From: Bacillota bacterium
GTDB lineage: Bacteria; Bacillota; Sulfobacillia; JAJZIM01
NCBI GenBank assembly: GCA_021810565.1
Contig: JAJZIM010000031.1
Coordinates: 1 to 32,255 of the forward strand
DNA length: 32,255 nucleotides
Direction: 5' to 3'
Every line of letters starts with the position of its first letter. Position 1 is the stretch's first letter. Below, piece by piece: positions 1-6,946 of this stretch. The notes beneath the pieces were generated by a model. It saw only the letters and a list, made by a program, of their open reading frames with translations, ran no database searches and was not told the origin of the DNA. The position numbers and the translations under genes are program-made.

Positions 1-1296
1 TGCCCGGAGCCGTTCACCATACGCCTCAAGGACCGCACTCGGGAAGGCAGCACCCTGCAGCCGTTGCGGCTGAAACTGGATCCCGAATCGAAGGTCACGG
101 GGGTCGCGGTGCTGCGCTTCGTTTCCCAGGACCATGCGACGGCCGTCTTTCTGGGGGAGATCGCCCACAGGCAGGGGATCAAGAAGCGGCTGGACGTTCG
201 CCGTGGCGTCAGGAGAAGCCGGCTCAGCCGCAAGACGCGCCATCGGCCCGCCCGGTTAGACTGTCGCGCCCGGCGCAACGGCCGGCTGCCGCCGTCGCTC
301 GATGCCCGGGTCAAACAGACCATGCGCGTGGTGGGCAAGCTGACGAAGCTCTTGCCGATCACCCAAATTTCCGTTGAGAACGTCCGCTTTGACACGCAGT
401 TGCTGCAGAACCCGGAGATCAAGGGGATTGAGTACCAGCAGGGGACGCTGTTCGGCTATGAGGTCAGGCAGTACTTGCTGGAGAAGTTCCGCCACGAGTG
501 CGCCTACTGCGCCGGCCTGTCGAAGGACCCGGCGCTGGAGGTGGAGCACACGGTTCCGAAGGGCCGCGGTGGCACGAACCGGGTGTCGAACCTGGTCATC
601 GCCTGCCACGGGTGCAACGACGACAAGGACGACCGCACGCCCGCCGAGTGGGCGGCGGTCCTGGGGTCGTCCAAGCGGGAGATCGACCAGGTGCGGGCCG
701 CCAACTGCGCCGGGGTGGCGGCTAGGGCGAAGGCGCCCCTGAAGGACGCCGCGGCGGTGAACGCGACGCGCTGGGCCCTCTGGCGCCAGATGGGGACCCT
801 CGGTCTGCCCCTGGAAACGGGTACCGGCGGGCGAACGAAGTTCAACCGCACCAGGTTCGGCCTGCCGAAGGACCACTGTCTGGACGCCGCCTGCGTGGGG
901 GCGTCCACTCCCGAGCGGTTGGCCTTCGCCACGGACAAGGTGGTCGTGTTCAGGGCGCTGGGCCGCGGGCACCGGCGGATGGCGAACGTTGACCGGTTCG
1001 GCTTCCCCAAGGGGCACCGTCCGCGCTCGAAGTCGGTCCACGACTTTCGGACCGGGGACGCGGCAGTTGTCCGGGTGCCGTCCGGCCGATATGCGGGCAC
1101 TTGGCGCGGCACGGTGGCCGTGCGGTTTTCGGGATCCTTCGACCTGAAGGACGCCGCCGGGAAGCGCACGGCCCAGGGGATCTCCTGGCGGCACTTCCGG
1201 CTCCTGCCGCACAACAACGGATGGCAAATCGAGAGGAGGGAAGCGGCCATTCCTCCCACCCCTGAAGGGGTGGGCTTCCTGGCTGCGGTTTTGTGA
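1..1296 (+). CDS. iscB: IscB-type RNA-guided HNH/RuvC endonuclease (5' end cut by window)
   Basis: The frame is open from base 1, and the first visible residues (PFTIRLKDR) match the end of the IscB PLMP domain, so the real start lies upstream. Numbering residues from base 1: RuvC-I with its catalytic Asp in LDPESK at 27; an arginine-rich bridge helix at about 65-85; RuvC-II Glu in SVENVRF at 126; an inserted HNH domain with CAYC (167-170), the His of EVEH (183) and CHGC (202-205); RuvC-III His292 and Asp295 in DHCLDA; then a C-terminal domain like the TAM-interacting part of IscB (SGSF, GISWRH). All nuclease residues are present, so the protein looks active. IscB proteins are transposon-encoded, omega-RNA-guided DNA nucleases. 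The guide RNA normally lies upstream of the gene, here outside the window. No tnpA is visible. The tail IPPTPEGVGFL is encoded over a hairpin. A TTG at base 64 is not a sensible start because it would remove the PLMP residues. Confidence 0.9.
   Translation, partial: CPEPFTIRLKDRTREGSTLQPLRLKLDPESKVTGVAVLRFVSQDHATAVFLGEIAHRQGIKKRLDVRRGVRRSRLSRKTRHRPARLDCRARRNGRLPPSLDARVKQTMRVVGKLTKLLPITQISVENVRFDTQLLQNPEIKGIEYQQGTLFGYEVRQYLLEKFRHECAYCAGLSKDPALEVEHTVPKGRGGTNRVSNLVIACHGCNDDKDDRTPAEWAAVLGSSKREIDQVRAANCAGVAARAKAPLKDAAAVNATRWALWRQMGTLGLPLETGTGGRTKFNRTRFGLPKDHCLDAACVGASTPERLAFATDKVVVFRALGRGHRRMANVDRFGFPKGHRPRSKSVHDFRTGDAAVVRVPSGRYAGTWRGTVAVRFSGSFDLKDAAGKRTAQGISWRHFRLLPHNNGWQIERREAAIPPTPEGVGFLAAVL
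1255..1274. mobile_element. Hairpin resembling an IS200/IS605-type right end
   Basis: A perfect 8-bp inverted repeat (CCCACCCC, loop TGAA, GGGGTGGG) lies inside the last codons of iscB, flanked by TTCC/CTTCCT on both sides. Subterminal imperfect palindromes at the 3' end of the nuclease gene are typical of the IS200/IS605 elements that carry iscB or tnpB. The matching left end is outside the window, so the element boundary and cleavage site are inferred. Confidence 0.45.
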
Positions 1297-2348
1297 GGGC
1301 ATCGGCCACGCCGGGCAACTGGTTGCGCCGCGCCCAGCTCGAGGTGCGATTGGACGCAGACGCACGCTCCCACACGGCCCAGATCTTGGGAGTGCGGGAC
1401 CGGCACCTGGTGGTTAGCGTGCCCCGGGACCAGGGTCACGCCCTGTGGGTCAAGGCGGGCACGTCTTTGGAGATCGTCGCGGGGGACGGCGCGGTGAAGG
1501 CGCGGGTCCTGGGCCGGCACCTGAAGCCCACCCCGCTGTTGGTGCTGGAGCTGGAGGAGGATCTGCCCCTGCGGGACCTGGTGCGGCACCGGTCGAGCCG
1601 CATCGTGGCCGTCACCAGCGGCAAGGGAGGCACGGGGAAGACCTTCATGTGCGTGAACCTGGCCTTATCCCTGGCCACTCTGGGCCATCGGGTGGCCCTG
1701 GTGGACGCGGACCTGGGCACGGGAAACGTGGCGGTGCACCTGGGCCTGCGCGTCGACTACGATCTGGGCGACGTGGTGGAGGGGAAAAAACGCCTGGAGG
1801 AGGTGGCCCTGCCGGGTCCCCTGGGAGTGCTGGTGGTGCCGGGGGCGGTGGCGGATCCCGGGGCGGCGCATTTGACCGGCTGGCGGACGGGGCGGCTCCA
1901 CGAGGCCATCCACGAGCTGGCCCGAGGCCACGACTTCGTGCTGCTGGACGTGGGCGCGGGATTGGCCGACGGCGTGCAGGGGGCGCTATTGGCCGCCGAC
2001 GAGGTGGTCTTGGTCACCAGCGAGGATCCCGCGGCCATGTTGGACGCCTACGGGGTGCTGAAGATTCTGGCCCTGCAGGGGCGCCGACCACGGGTGCGGC
2101 TGATCTTCAACCGGGTGGAGGTGCCGCGCCTGGCTGCGGCGGGGGCGGCCCAGATCCGGTCCATGGCCCGCAAGTCCCTGGGGCTGGAGGTTTCCCTCCT
2201 GGGCATCGTGGAGGCCAACCCCCGGGTGTCCCGGGCCGCCCGACGTCAGACGGCCTACGCCCTGCTGCATCCGCACCATCCCCTGACCCAGCAATTGCGG
2301 GAGATGGCGGTGTGCCTGGCCGGACGGCGGGGGAGGGAGGGACGGTGA
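1293..2348 (+). CDS. MinD/FlhG-family P-loop ATPase with N-terminal PilZN/YcgR-like domain
   Basis: The deviant Walker A motif SGKGGTGKTF (about residue 110), the VDADLG motif and the LLDVGAG switch-like motif place this in the MinD/ParA/FlhG ATPase family, which binds membranes or positions cell structures. Residues about 12-100 form a beta-rich segment resembling the N-terminal half of YcgR/PilZ flagellar-brake proteins, which suggests a motility or envelope role. No flagellar gene is adjacent. The GTG start overlaps the iscB stop by 4 nt (GTGA). The gene may be translationally coupled to iscB, or its natural 5' end may have been replaced by the mobile element, in which case the first ten residues or so are not native. 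It ends in a TGATG overlap with the next gene. Confidence 0.75.
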   Translation: MRASATPGNWLRRAQLEVRLDADARSHTAQILGVRDRHLVVSVPRDQGHALWVKAGTSLEIVAGDGAVKARVLGRHLKPTPLLVLELEEDLPLRDLVRHRSSRIVAVTSGKGGTGKTFMCVNLALSLATLGHRVALVDADLGTGNVAVHLGLRVDYDLGDVVEGKKRLEEVALPGPLGVLVVPGAVADPGAAHLTGWRTGRLHEAIHELARGHDFVLLDVGAGLADGVQGALLAADEVVLVTSEDPAAMLDAYGVLKILALQGRRPRVRLIFNRVEVPRLAAAGAAQIRSMARKSLGLEVSLLGIVEANPRVSRAARRQTAYALLHPHHPLTQQLREMAVCLAGRRGREGR

Positions 2349-2848
2349 TGATCAGGGTGGGCGTGCTCACCGCCAGCGACCGGGGTGCCCGGGGAGAGCG
2401 GGACGAGGACCGCAGCGCCGCGGTGATCCGGGAACTGGTGTCCGGCATCGGCGGCGAGGTGCAAAGCTATGTGGTGGTGCCGGACGAGCAGGAGGCCATC
2501 GCGGCGGCCTTGCGGCGCATGGCGGACGAGGAGGGCATGGAGCTGGTGCTCACCACCGGCGGCACCGGGCTGGGGCCGCGGGACGTCACCCCCGAGGCCA
2601 CCATGGACGTGGCCCAGCGGCTGGTGCCGGGCATTCCCGAGGCCATGCGCCGGGAGGGGGCGGCGCACACCCCGCGGGCGATGTTGACCCGGGCCGTGGC
2701 GGTCGCCCGGGGCGGGTGCCTCATCGTGAACCTGCCCGGCAGCCCCCGGGGGGTGCGGGAGAACCTGGGGGCGGTGCTGGAGGCCCTGGGGCACGCCGTG
2801 GAACTGCTGCGCGGCGCGGTGCAGGACTGCGCTCGACCGGAGGATTGA
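2348..2848 (+). CDS. mogA: MogA/MoaB-family molybdopterin adenylyltransferase
   Basis: A 166-residue protein of the MoCF-binding fold. Visible hallmarks are GVLTASDRGARGERDED at the N-terminus, the TTGGTGLGPRDVTPEA loop (about residues 75-91) and [12 protein letters not shown] (about 126-137). The family adenylylates molybdopterin before Mo insertion, or is the MoaB form of unclear activity. It fits a neighbourhood that needs molybdenum metabolism, although FeMo-co itself does not use this pathway. The ATG overlaps the preceding TGA by one base and has a strong upstream GGGAGGGAGG. The last ~155 bp, including the stop, are duplicated about 1.27 kb downstream. Confidence 0.88.
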   Translation: MIRVGVLTASDRGARGERDEDRSAAVIRELVSGIGGEVQSYVVVPDEQEAIAAALRRMADEEGMELVLTTGGTGLGPRDVTPEATMDVAQRLVPGIPEAMRREGAAHTPRAMLTRAVAVARGGCLIVNLPGSPRGVRENLGAVLEALGHAVELLRGAVQDCARPED

Positions 2849-2855
2849 CGGAAGG
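2691..2855. repeat. Direct repeat, copy 1: 3' end of intact mogA
   Basis: These 165 bases recur at 3965-4134. By eye the copies differ by six substitutions and a 5-bp insertion in the second copy. This copy forms the functional 3' end of mogA plus seven bases after its stop. The two copies bracket the toxin-antitoxin-like pair. Confidence 0.9.
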
Positions 2856-2884
2856 AAACGGTCTCGCCTGGGAGAGGCCGTTTT
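2856..2884 (+). terminator. Probable rho-independent terminator after mogA
   Basis: A 10-bp stem (one G-T wobble) pairs AAACGGTCTC with GAGAGGCCGTTT around an 8-base loop and ends in a short T run (TTTT). It starts where the direct repeat ends, so it does not belong to the duplicated segment. Confidence 0.55.
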
Positions 2885-3087
2885 CGAAGGAGAAGGACGC
2901 CGGTTAAGGAGAGCACGCCGAGACCGGCGTCCCGGCCCAGGGAAGCAAGTGCGGGACGGGCAGGGTGCTGGCCCAGCAAGGCTTAGAACGATTGGGTATG
3001 CAAGAACGGCAGCGCCAGGAGGTCAACGCCAAACTCCGGCAGGGGGCGGTTTGGAGGCGGATGACGCCCTGGCGGGGGCAAGGATGA
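2885..3087. other. Intergenic segment without a recognisable gene
   Basis: About 200 bases between the mogA terminator and the promoter of the toxin-antitoxin-like pair. Short open frames exist (for example a 29-codon frame from ATG 2999), but none has a convincing ribosome binding site or a recognisable product. Together with the pair downstream it lies between the two mogA-end repeats, so it may be a remnant of the inserted DNA. Confidence 0.4.
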
Positions 3088-3116
3088 TTGCGCGAGGAAT
3101 GCGCTTGTGATATCCT
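3088..3116 (+). promoter_or_regulatory. Sigma-A type promoter for the toxin-antitoxin-like pair
   Basis: TTGCGC (3088-3093), a 17-bp spacer and TATCCT (3111-3116). Transcription would start near 3123, giving a leader of about 70 nt before the ATG at 3191. Confidence 0.5.
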
Positions 3117-3190
3117 AAGAGGCGTCAAGGCGGGGGTGAAGAGACCCTTGGGGAAGCGTAACGGAGAGAGTCTGAAAGAGGTGCGCTACG

Positions 3191-3430
3191 ATGGACCTCG
3201 CGTTCCAAAAAGAAGTCGCTGAAAGCTATGGGTATACCCTAGAAGAGTGGCTTAAGCTTACGGAGGATGAAATCCTCGAAATTGTAAATAAGGATATCCA
3301 TGCAGACAGACGGGAGCGGGAATTGGAAATGAAGGAGTTGGGCATAACCGACGAGCGTAAGTATTTCAGGCAGATGGGATATGACAAACCGCCATGTGAA
3401 AAGGATAAGGGAGTTGGACCAACAAGATAG
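3191..3430 (+). CDS. Small acidic protein, probable antitoxin partner of the PIN toxin
   Basis: A 79-residue charged, mostly helical protein (acidic stretch LTEDEILEIVNKDIHADRRE at about 27-46). I do not recognise its family. The assignment rests on position: it lies immediately upstream of a PIN-domain gene and overlaps it by 50 bases, as antitoxin genes usually do. A GAAAGAGGTG ribosome binding site precedes ATG 3191. Base composition here is clearly AT-richer than the surrounding DNA, which points to acquisition. Confidence 0.55.
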   Translation: MDLAFQKEVAESYGYTLEEWLKLTEDEILEIVNKDIHADRRERELEMKELGITDERKYFRQMGYDKPPCEKDKGVGPTR

Positions 3431-3926
3431 AACCTGGAGAAAACCTCTTCAGGTTCTTTGCGATACGAATATTGTTATCTCGATGTTCATCAATCGAGGT
3501 GATTGTCAGACAAATATTGGAGAAATAAGCCGGCAGGCCGAAAAAGGCATGGTGGCTTTGTTCTTAGCGAAGTATTCGTTGGAGGAGGGGAGAAGGAAGG
3601 TTAGCAGGAAATGGCAAGAATATATCGCCGATTTTGAAAAACTGGCTAGCCGCTTCGGAATAGTTGATGTGCCGTGGAATAGTGCGGTACTGCTTGAGGC
3701 GAAGCGGCTCATAGGCAATAGAGACAGCAAGGATGTTAATGTCTTGGCGACCGCGCTTCGTTTCGCGCCGGACTTTTTTTGTACGGGCGACAAGGACTTC
3801 GGGTTGTTGCCCGTCCGTGCCGCCCTCGCCCGTAAGGAATGTCGGCTTGTTACTCCACGGGAACTTGCGGAACGGCTACGCGAACTTCAGCGGGACCGAG
3901 GTGAGCCGGAGGAGAGCGGGCGATAG
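3381..3926 (+). CDS. PIN-domain protein, VapC-like toxin (putative RNase)
   Basis: A PIN fold is indicated by LCDTNIVIS with the first catalytic Asp near residue 28, a Glu in YSLEEGR near 66, [10 protein letters not shown] with Asp near 118, and [10 protein letters not shown] near 131-140 with the closing acidic residues. PIN toxins are Mg2+-dependent RNases, and the VapC group cleaves tRNA or rRNA. The ATG start overlaps the upstream gene by 50 bases. GTG 3396 or TTG 3414, the latter preceded by AAGGATAAGGGAG, are alternative starts. The last third becomes GC-richer, approaching the host composition. The segment lies between duplicated mogA ends. Confidence 0.72.
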   Translation: MTNRHVKRIRELDQQDRTWRKPLQVLCDTNIVISMFINRGDCQTNIGEISRQAEKGMVALFLAKYSLEEGRRKVSRKWQEYIADFEKLASRFGIVDVPWNSAVLLEAKRLIGNRDSKDVNVLATALRFAPDFFCTGDKDFGLLPVRAALARKECRLVTPRELAERLRELQRDRGEPEESGR

Positions 3927-3964
3927 GCTGCAACGGCGGAGGGAGGGCTGGCCCCGGAAGACCT

Positions 3965-4134
3965 GGGCCGTGGCGGTCGTCTGGGGCGGGTGCCTCATCG
4001 TGAACCTGCCCGGCAGCCCCCGGGGGGTGCGGGAGAACCTGGGGGCGGTGCTGGAGGCCCTGGGGCATGCCGTGGAGTTGCTGCGCGGCGCGGTGCGGTG
4101 CAGGACTGCGCTCGACCGGAGGATTGACGAAAGG
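3965..4134 (+). pseudogene. Direct repeat, copy 2: orphan 3' fragment of mogA
   Basis: This segment matches the end of mogA (2691-2855) at about 96%, but it has no start and no N-terminal two thirds. A 5-bp insertion (CGGTG duplicated near 4094) also shifts the frame before the old stop. It lies just downstream of the PIN gene and upstream of groES. It is best read as the severed original 3' end of mogA, or as the product of a segmental duplication. Confidence 0.85.
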
Positions 4135-4209
4135 TCCCGTCCCGGCTATCATATGGCTCGAAGACTGGGCACCGCCAACTGGCGGGAGCCAAAAAAGGGA
4201 GGGCCTGGG

Positions 4210-4494
4210 TTGCAGTTGAAGCCGATGGGGGACAAGGTGATCGTGCGGGTGTTGGAGCAGGAGGAGAAGACGGCGGGGGGCATCGTGCTGCCCGACACGG
4301 CCAAGGAGAAGCCGCAGCAGGGCGAGGTCCTGGCGGTGGGCAAGGGCCGGATCTCGGACAAGGGCAAGCTTTTGCCGCCGGAGGTGGCGGTGGGGGACCG
4401 GGTGGTCTTCGCCCGCTATGTGGGCAGCGAGGTCAAGGAGCAGGGGGAGAAGTATCTGATCCTGGAGGGCCGGGACCTGCTGGCCGTGCTGTAG
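4210..4494 (+). CDS. groES: Co-chaperonin GroES (Hsp10)
   Basis: A 94-residue protein of normal GroES length. It contains [19 protein letters not shown], the mobile loop [19 protein letters not shown] (about 17-35) that contacts Gro[11 protein letters not shown], and the C-terminal [15 protein letters not shown]. It caps the GroEL folding chamber. The TTG start gives the standard N-terminus and has GGGAGGG about 7 bases upstream. The frame is also open upstream through the mogA remnant, but that extension is unrelated to GroES. No groEL follows, and no CIRCE (TTAGCACTC-N9-GAGTGCTAA) was seen upstream, so the usual heat-shock operon arrangement is missing. Confidence 0.92.
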   Translation: MQLKPMGDKVIVRVLEQEEKTAGGIVLPDTAKEKPQQGEVLAVGKGRISDKGKLLPPEVAVGDRVVFARYVGSEVKEQGEKYLILEGRDLLAVL

Positions 4495-4533
4495 GCCGAC
4501 CGGGTACAATACGCCGCGACTTCGGTATGCACG

Positions 4534-4568
4534 GGCAACCTGCCGCACGGCAGATTGCCTTTTCTTTT
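4534..4568 (+). terminator. Rho-independent terminator after groES
   Basis: Stem GGCAA/TTGCC and CTGCC/GGCAG separated by one mismatch, loop GCAC, followed by TTTTCTTTT. It ends the groES transcript and shows that an in-frame ATG at 4527 is not the start of the next gene. Confidence 0.8.
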
Positions 4569-4631
4569 GCAGGAATGTCGGAGCGTGCCGTCGAAGTAAT
4601 GGCAGCAAATATCTGGGGAAGGAGGCGGCGC

Positions 4632-6167
4632 GTGGTGACGCAAGGTCCGGGAACGGCCGATGCGCAAGGTCGCCTGGTGGCGCTGGTGGACGGCTGGCTG
4701 GACGATCCGGCGACGGTGGAGACGGTGCGCCGTTCCCTGGAGGCAGGGGTGGTGCTCGACACCTGGATGGCGGGCCGGTCGGAGGAGAGCTTCGAGACGG
4801 AGGCGTTGAGCGTCATCGAAGCCGAGGTGACCGCTCTGACTCGGGAGGTCTGGGGGAAGGTCTTTTCGGGCTACCGCCTGTCCGAGCCGTATCTGGCCAC
4901 GGCCTTCCATGAGCTTTTGTCCTCCATGGCCATGTTTCAGGCGCACCGGGAGAAGGGCAACTTGCAGGTGGGGGAGCGGGAGGCCGCTCTCGCGGTCCGG
5001 CGGCTGCGCTCCTTTGCCGCCGCCGAGCCGGGGGGCCTGGGTGCCGTGCTGGGGCTGTACTGGCTCATCACCACCTACGAGAACTACGGGGCGCTGGTCC
5101 ACTACGGGCGGATCATGGAGGAGGACTTCCGCTTCGGCACCTTCCACCGGCCTTGGATCAGGAACACCCTGGACGAGGAGCTGTACCTGGCCGAGCTCTT
5201 GGGCCACGTGGAGGGGCGCCACCCGTGTCCCGAGGGCGCCTGCGTGCTGCTGACGCCGGAAGGACGGGCGGTGTATGCCCGGGTGCGCCGGGTCTTGGAG
5301 CGGGCGGGGGAGATCGCCTGGCGGATGCAGCAGCAGCACCTGGCCCTGTTCAACGAGTTTTCGGACTACGACGAGCTGTTCAACCGCGTGGGGCCCACCG
5401 CGGCGGCGGAGACGCAGCGTTTCCTGGACTGGGCGGGGCTTACCCCCGGCATGGCGGTGCTGGAGCTGGGCTGCGGCACCGGAAGGGTGACCATCAACTG
5501 CGGTCTGTACCGGCGGGTGCTGCCGGGGGGTACGGTGGTGGCCACCGATCCCTCGGCCGGCATGCTGGCCGAGGCGCAGGCCAAGGCCCGCCGCGCCGGT
5601 TTGCCCAACGTCAGCTTTTGCCGCGCGCCGGCGGAGGAACTGCCCTTTCACGATGCCGCCTTCGACGCCGTGGTGGGGATGGCCTTCCTGCATTTCACCG
5701 ATGCTTCCCGGGCGGTGCGGGAGATGGTCCGGGTGGTGCGTCCGGGGGGCACGGTGGCCCTGGGGGTGGGGCTGAAGTCGGAGGGGGCCATGATGCCGGT
5801 GCTGCCCCTCTGGTTCGAGCCGATCTTCCGGCTGGCCCGCAGCCGGGGGCTGTCCGCCGCGCCGGTGGGCAACCTGCCCGGGGAGGCCGAGGAGCTCCTG
5901 CGGGAGGCCGGGTTCGCCGAGGTGGAGACGATGCCCATGGAGTTCCCGCTGGTGGCGGCGGACGCGGTCTCCTTCGTGCGCTTGATGCTGCAGGGGCCCG
6001 GCGTCTTCCAGGAGGCGCTGGAACCGTTGCCCTACGCGGAGCGGGCGCGGCTGGTGGAGGAGCTGGAGGAGGCGGGAAGGGAGATCTGCGAGGGCACCGC
6101 CCTGGCGGAGCGGACCTGGTGGATGCGGGGGGAGTTCGTGCGGGCCCGGGTGCCGACGCCGGGGTAG
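4632..6167 (+). CDS. Class I SAM-dependent methyltransferase with long N-terminal extension
   Basis: The C-terminal ~235 residues carry a Rossmann methyltransferase domain: motif I VLELGCGTG (about 275-283), motif II VVATDPSAGML, and the motif IV region FDAVVGMAFLHF, as in UbiE/Methyltransf_11 proteins. The first ~250 residues are helical and unrecognised, with a short segment LLTPEGRAVYARVRRVL that looks like the end of a winged-helix or linker region. The substrate is unknown. GTG 4632 (or 4635) follows GGGAAGGAGG at good spacing. The in-frame ATG at 4527 lies inside the groES terminator and is rejected. The gene converges on the nif operon, with a shared terminator between them. Confidence 0.75.
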   Translation: MVTQGPGTADAQGRLVALVDGWLDDPATVETVRRSLEAGVVLDTWMAGRSEESFETEALSVIEAEVTALTREVWGKVFSGYRLSEPYLATAFHELLSSMAMFQAHREKGNLQVGEREAALAVRRLRSFAAAEPGGLGAVLGLYWLITTYENYGALVHYGRIMEEDFRFGTFHRPWIRNTLDEELYLAELLGHVEGRHPCPEGACVLLTPEGRAVYARVRRVLERAGEIAWRMQQQHLALFNEFSDYDELFNRVGPTAAAETQRFLDWAGLTPGMAVLELGCGTGRVTINCGLYRRVLPGGTVVATDPSAGMLAEAQAKARRAGLPNVSFCRAPAEELPFHDAAFDAVVGMAFLHFTDASRAVREMVRVVRPGGTVALGVGLKSEGAMMPVLPLWFEPIFRLARSRGLSAAPVGNLPGEAEELLREAGFAEVETMPMEFPLVAADAVSFVRLMLQGPGVFQEALEPLPYAERARLVEELEEAGREICEGTALAERTWWMRGEFVRARVPTPG

Positions 6168-6183
6168 GCGGCGGGGAAACGGC

Positions 6184-6224
6184 AAAGGCGGCCGACCCAG
6201 GGCCGACCGCCGATGGCCTTTCTT
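6184..6224. terminator. Bidirectional terminator between methyltransferase gene and nif operon
   Basis: Near-perfect hairpin at 6187-6211 (GGCGGCCG... paired with ...CCGACCGCC). It is flanked by an A run on its left and CCTTTCTTT on its right, so it can end transcription from both convergent operons. Confidence 0.55.
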
Positions 6225-6602
6225 TCAGAGGGCCTTGTCGCCCGTTTTGCCCGTGCGCACCGTGGTGGCGTCGTCGGTGGGCAACACGAAGATCTTGCCA
6301 TCGCCGATGTTGCCGGTCTGGTTGGTCTGGATGATGGTCTGCACCACCTTGGGCACCGCCTCGTCGGGCACCACCAAGGTGTACATCCGCTTCGGGATGA
6401 AGTCCATCTTGAACAGGTACTCCTCGGGGGACAGGAACTTCTGCATCTCCGGGTCGATCTCGCCCAGGATGCCGCCGATGCCGCCCTGCTTGCCGCGGCC
6501 GTGGACCGAGAGCAGGGTGCAGCCGGGATAGCCGATGTCGGCCAGGGCCTGCCGGGTGTCCGCCACCTTCTGCCGGCGGAGGATGGCCACCACCTCCTTC
6601 AC
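6225..6602 (-). CDS. nifI2: NifI2, nif-specific PII-family regulator
   Basis: A 125-residue PII protein: KEVVAILRRQKVADTRQAL at the N-terminus, a T-loop region with HGRGKQGG (about 40-47), and TGNIGDGKIFVLP with VRTGKTGDKAL at the C-terminus. The longer T-loop with a KFLSPEEYLFKMDFIPKRM insert is typical of NifI2 and not of GlnB/GlnK. In methanogens and clostridia NifI1 and NifI2 form a complex that inhibits the MoFe protein and is relieved by 2-oxoglutarate. The GTG start lies 2 nt after the nifI1 stop, with GGAGAGCGGGGG as ribosome binding region. It is the last gene of the operon, an unusual place for nifI2. Confidence 0.88.
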   Translation of the reverse strand: MKEVVAILRRQKVADTRQALADIGYPGCTLLSVHGRGKQGGIGGILGEIDPEMQKFLSPEEYLFKMDFIPKRMYTLVVPDEAVPKVVQTIIQTNQTGNIGDGKIFVLPTDDATTVRTGKTGDKAL

Positions 6603-6604
6603 GG

Positions 6605-6919
6605 CTATAGCCCCCGCTCTCCGGTGCGGATGGTGTAAACCTCGTCCACCGGCGAGACGAAGATCTTGCCGTCTCCCACGTGCCCGGTGCGGGCCGCCTC
6701 GGTGATGGCCCGGTTCAACTCGGCCACCTTGTCGTCCTCCACCACGGCCATGAGCAGCACCTTGGGGAACTCGTCGTAGACCAGGGGACCGAGCTGCACC
6801 ACCTGCTTGCCGCGGCCGAAGACGTGGATCTTGGTCAGGGCCACTTGGCCGGCTTTCTCCAGGGCCTCCTTCACGGCGGCTTCCTGCTCGGGGCGGATGA
6901 TGGCGCGGATCATCTTCAT
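6605..6919 (-). CDS. nifI1: NifI1, nif-specific PII-family regulator
   Basis: A 104-residue PII protein with MKMIRAIIRPE, FGRGKQ in place of the usual T-loop entry, YDEFPKVLLMAVVEDDKV, TGHVGDGKIFVSPV and YTIRTGERG at the C-terminus. The short T-loop without the uridylylated Tyr context of GlnB is characteristic of NifI1. It acts with NifI2 in ammonium and 2-oxoglutarate control of nitrogenase activity. AAAGGAGGAG precedes ATG 6919. nifI1 is usually found next to nifH, between H and D or just before H. Here it follows the ferredoxin gene after a 27-nt gap. Confidence 0.9.
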   Translation of the reverse strand: MKMIRAIIRPEQEAAVKEALEKAGQVALTKIHVFGRGKQVVQLGPLVYDEFPKVLLMAVVEDDKVAELNRAITEAARTGHVGDGKIFVSPVDEVYTIRTGERGL

Positions 6920-6946
6920 CGATGACTCCTCCTTTCGAATGCCGGC

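Noticed and set aside
3733-4494. A 253-codon frame fusing the toxin region, the mogA fragment and GroES
   Set aside because: The part before 4210 is out of frame with the PIN gene and matches only the mogA remnant. GroES has its own ribosome binding site and standard length from TTG 4210.
4494-4632. ATG 4527 as start of the methyltransferase
   Set aside because: It lies at the base of the groES terminator, has no ribosome binding site, and the added 35 residues look non-native.
4416-6185. A 589-codon open frame on the - strand over the methyltransferase gene
   Set aside because: Its Arg/Pro/His-rich composition is typical of antisense frames; the + strand gene has SAM-binding motifs and a good ribosome binding site.
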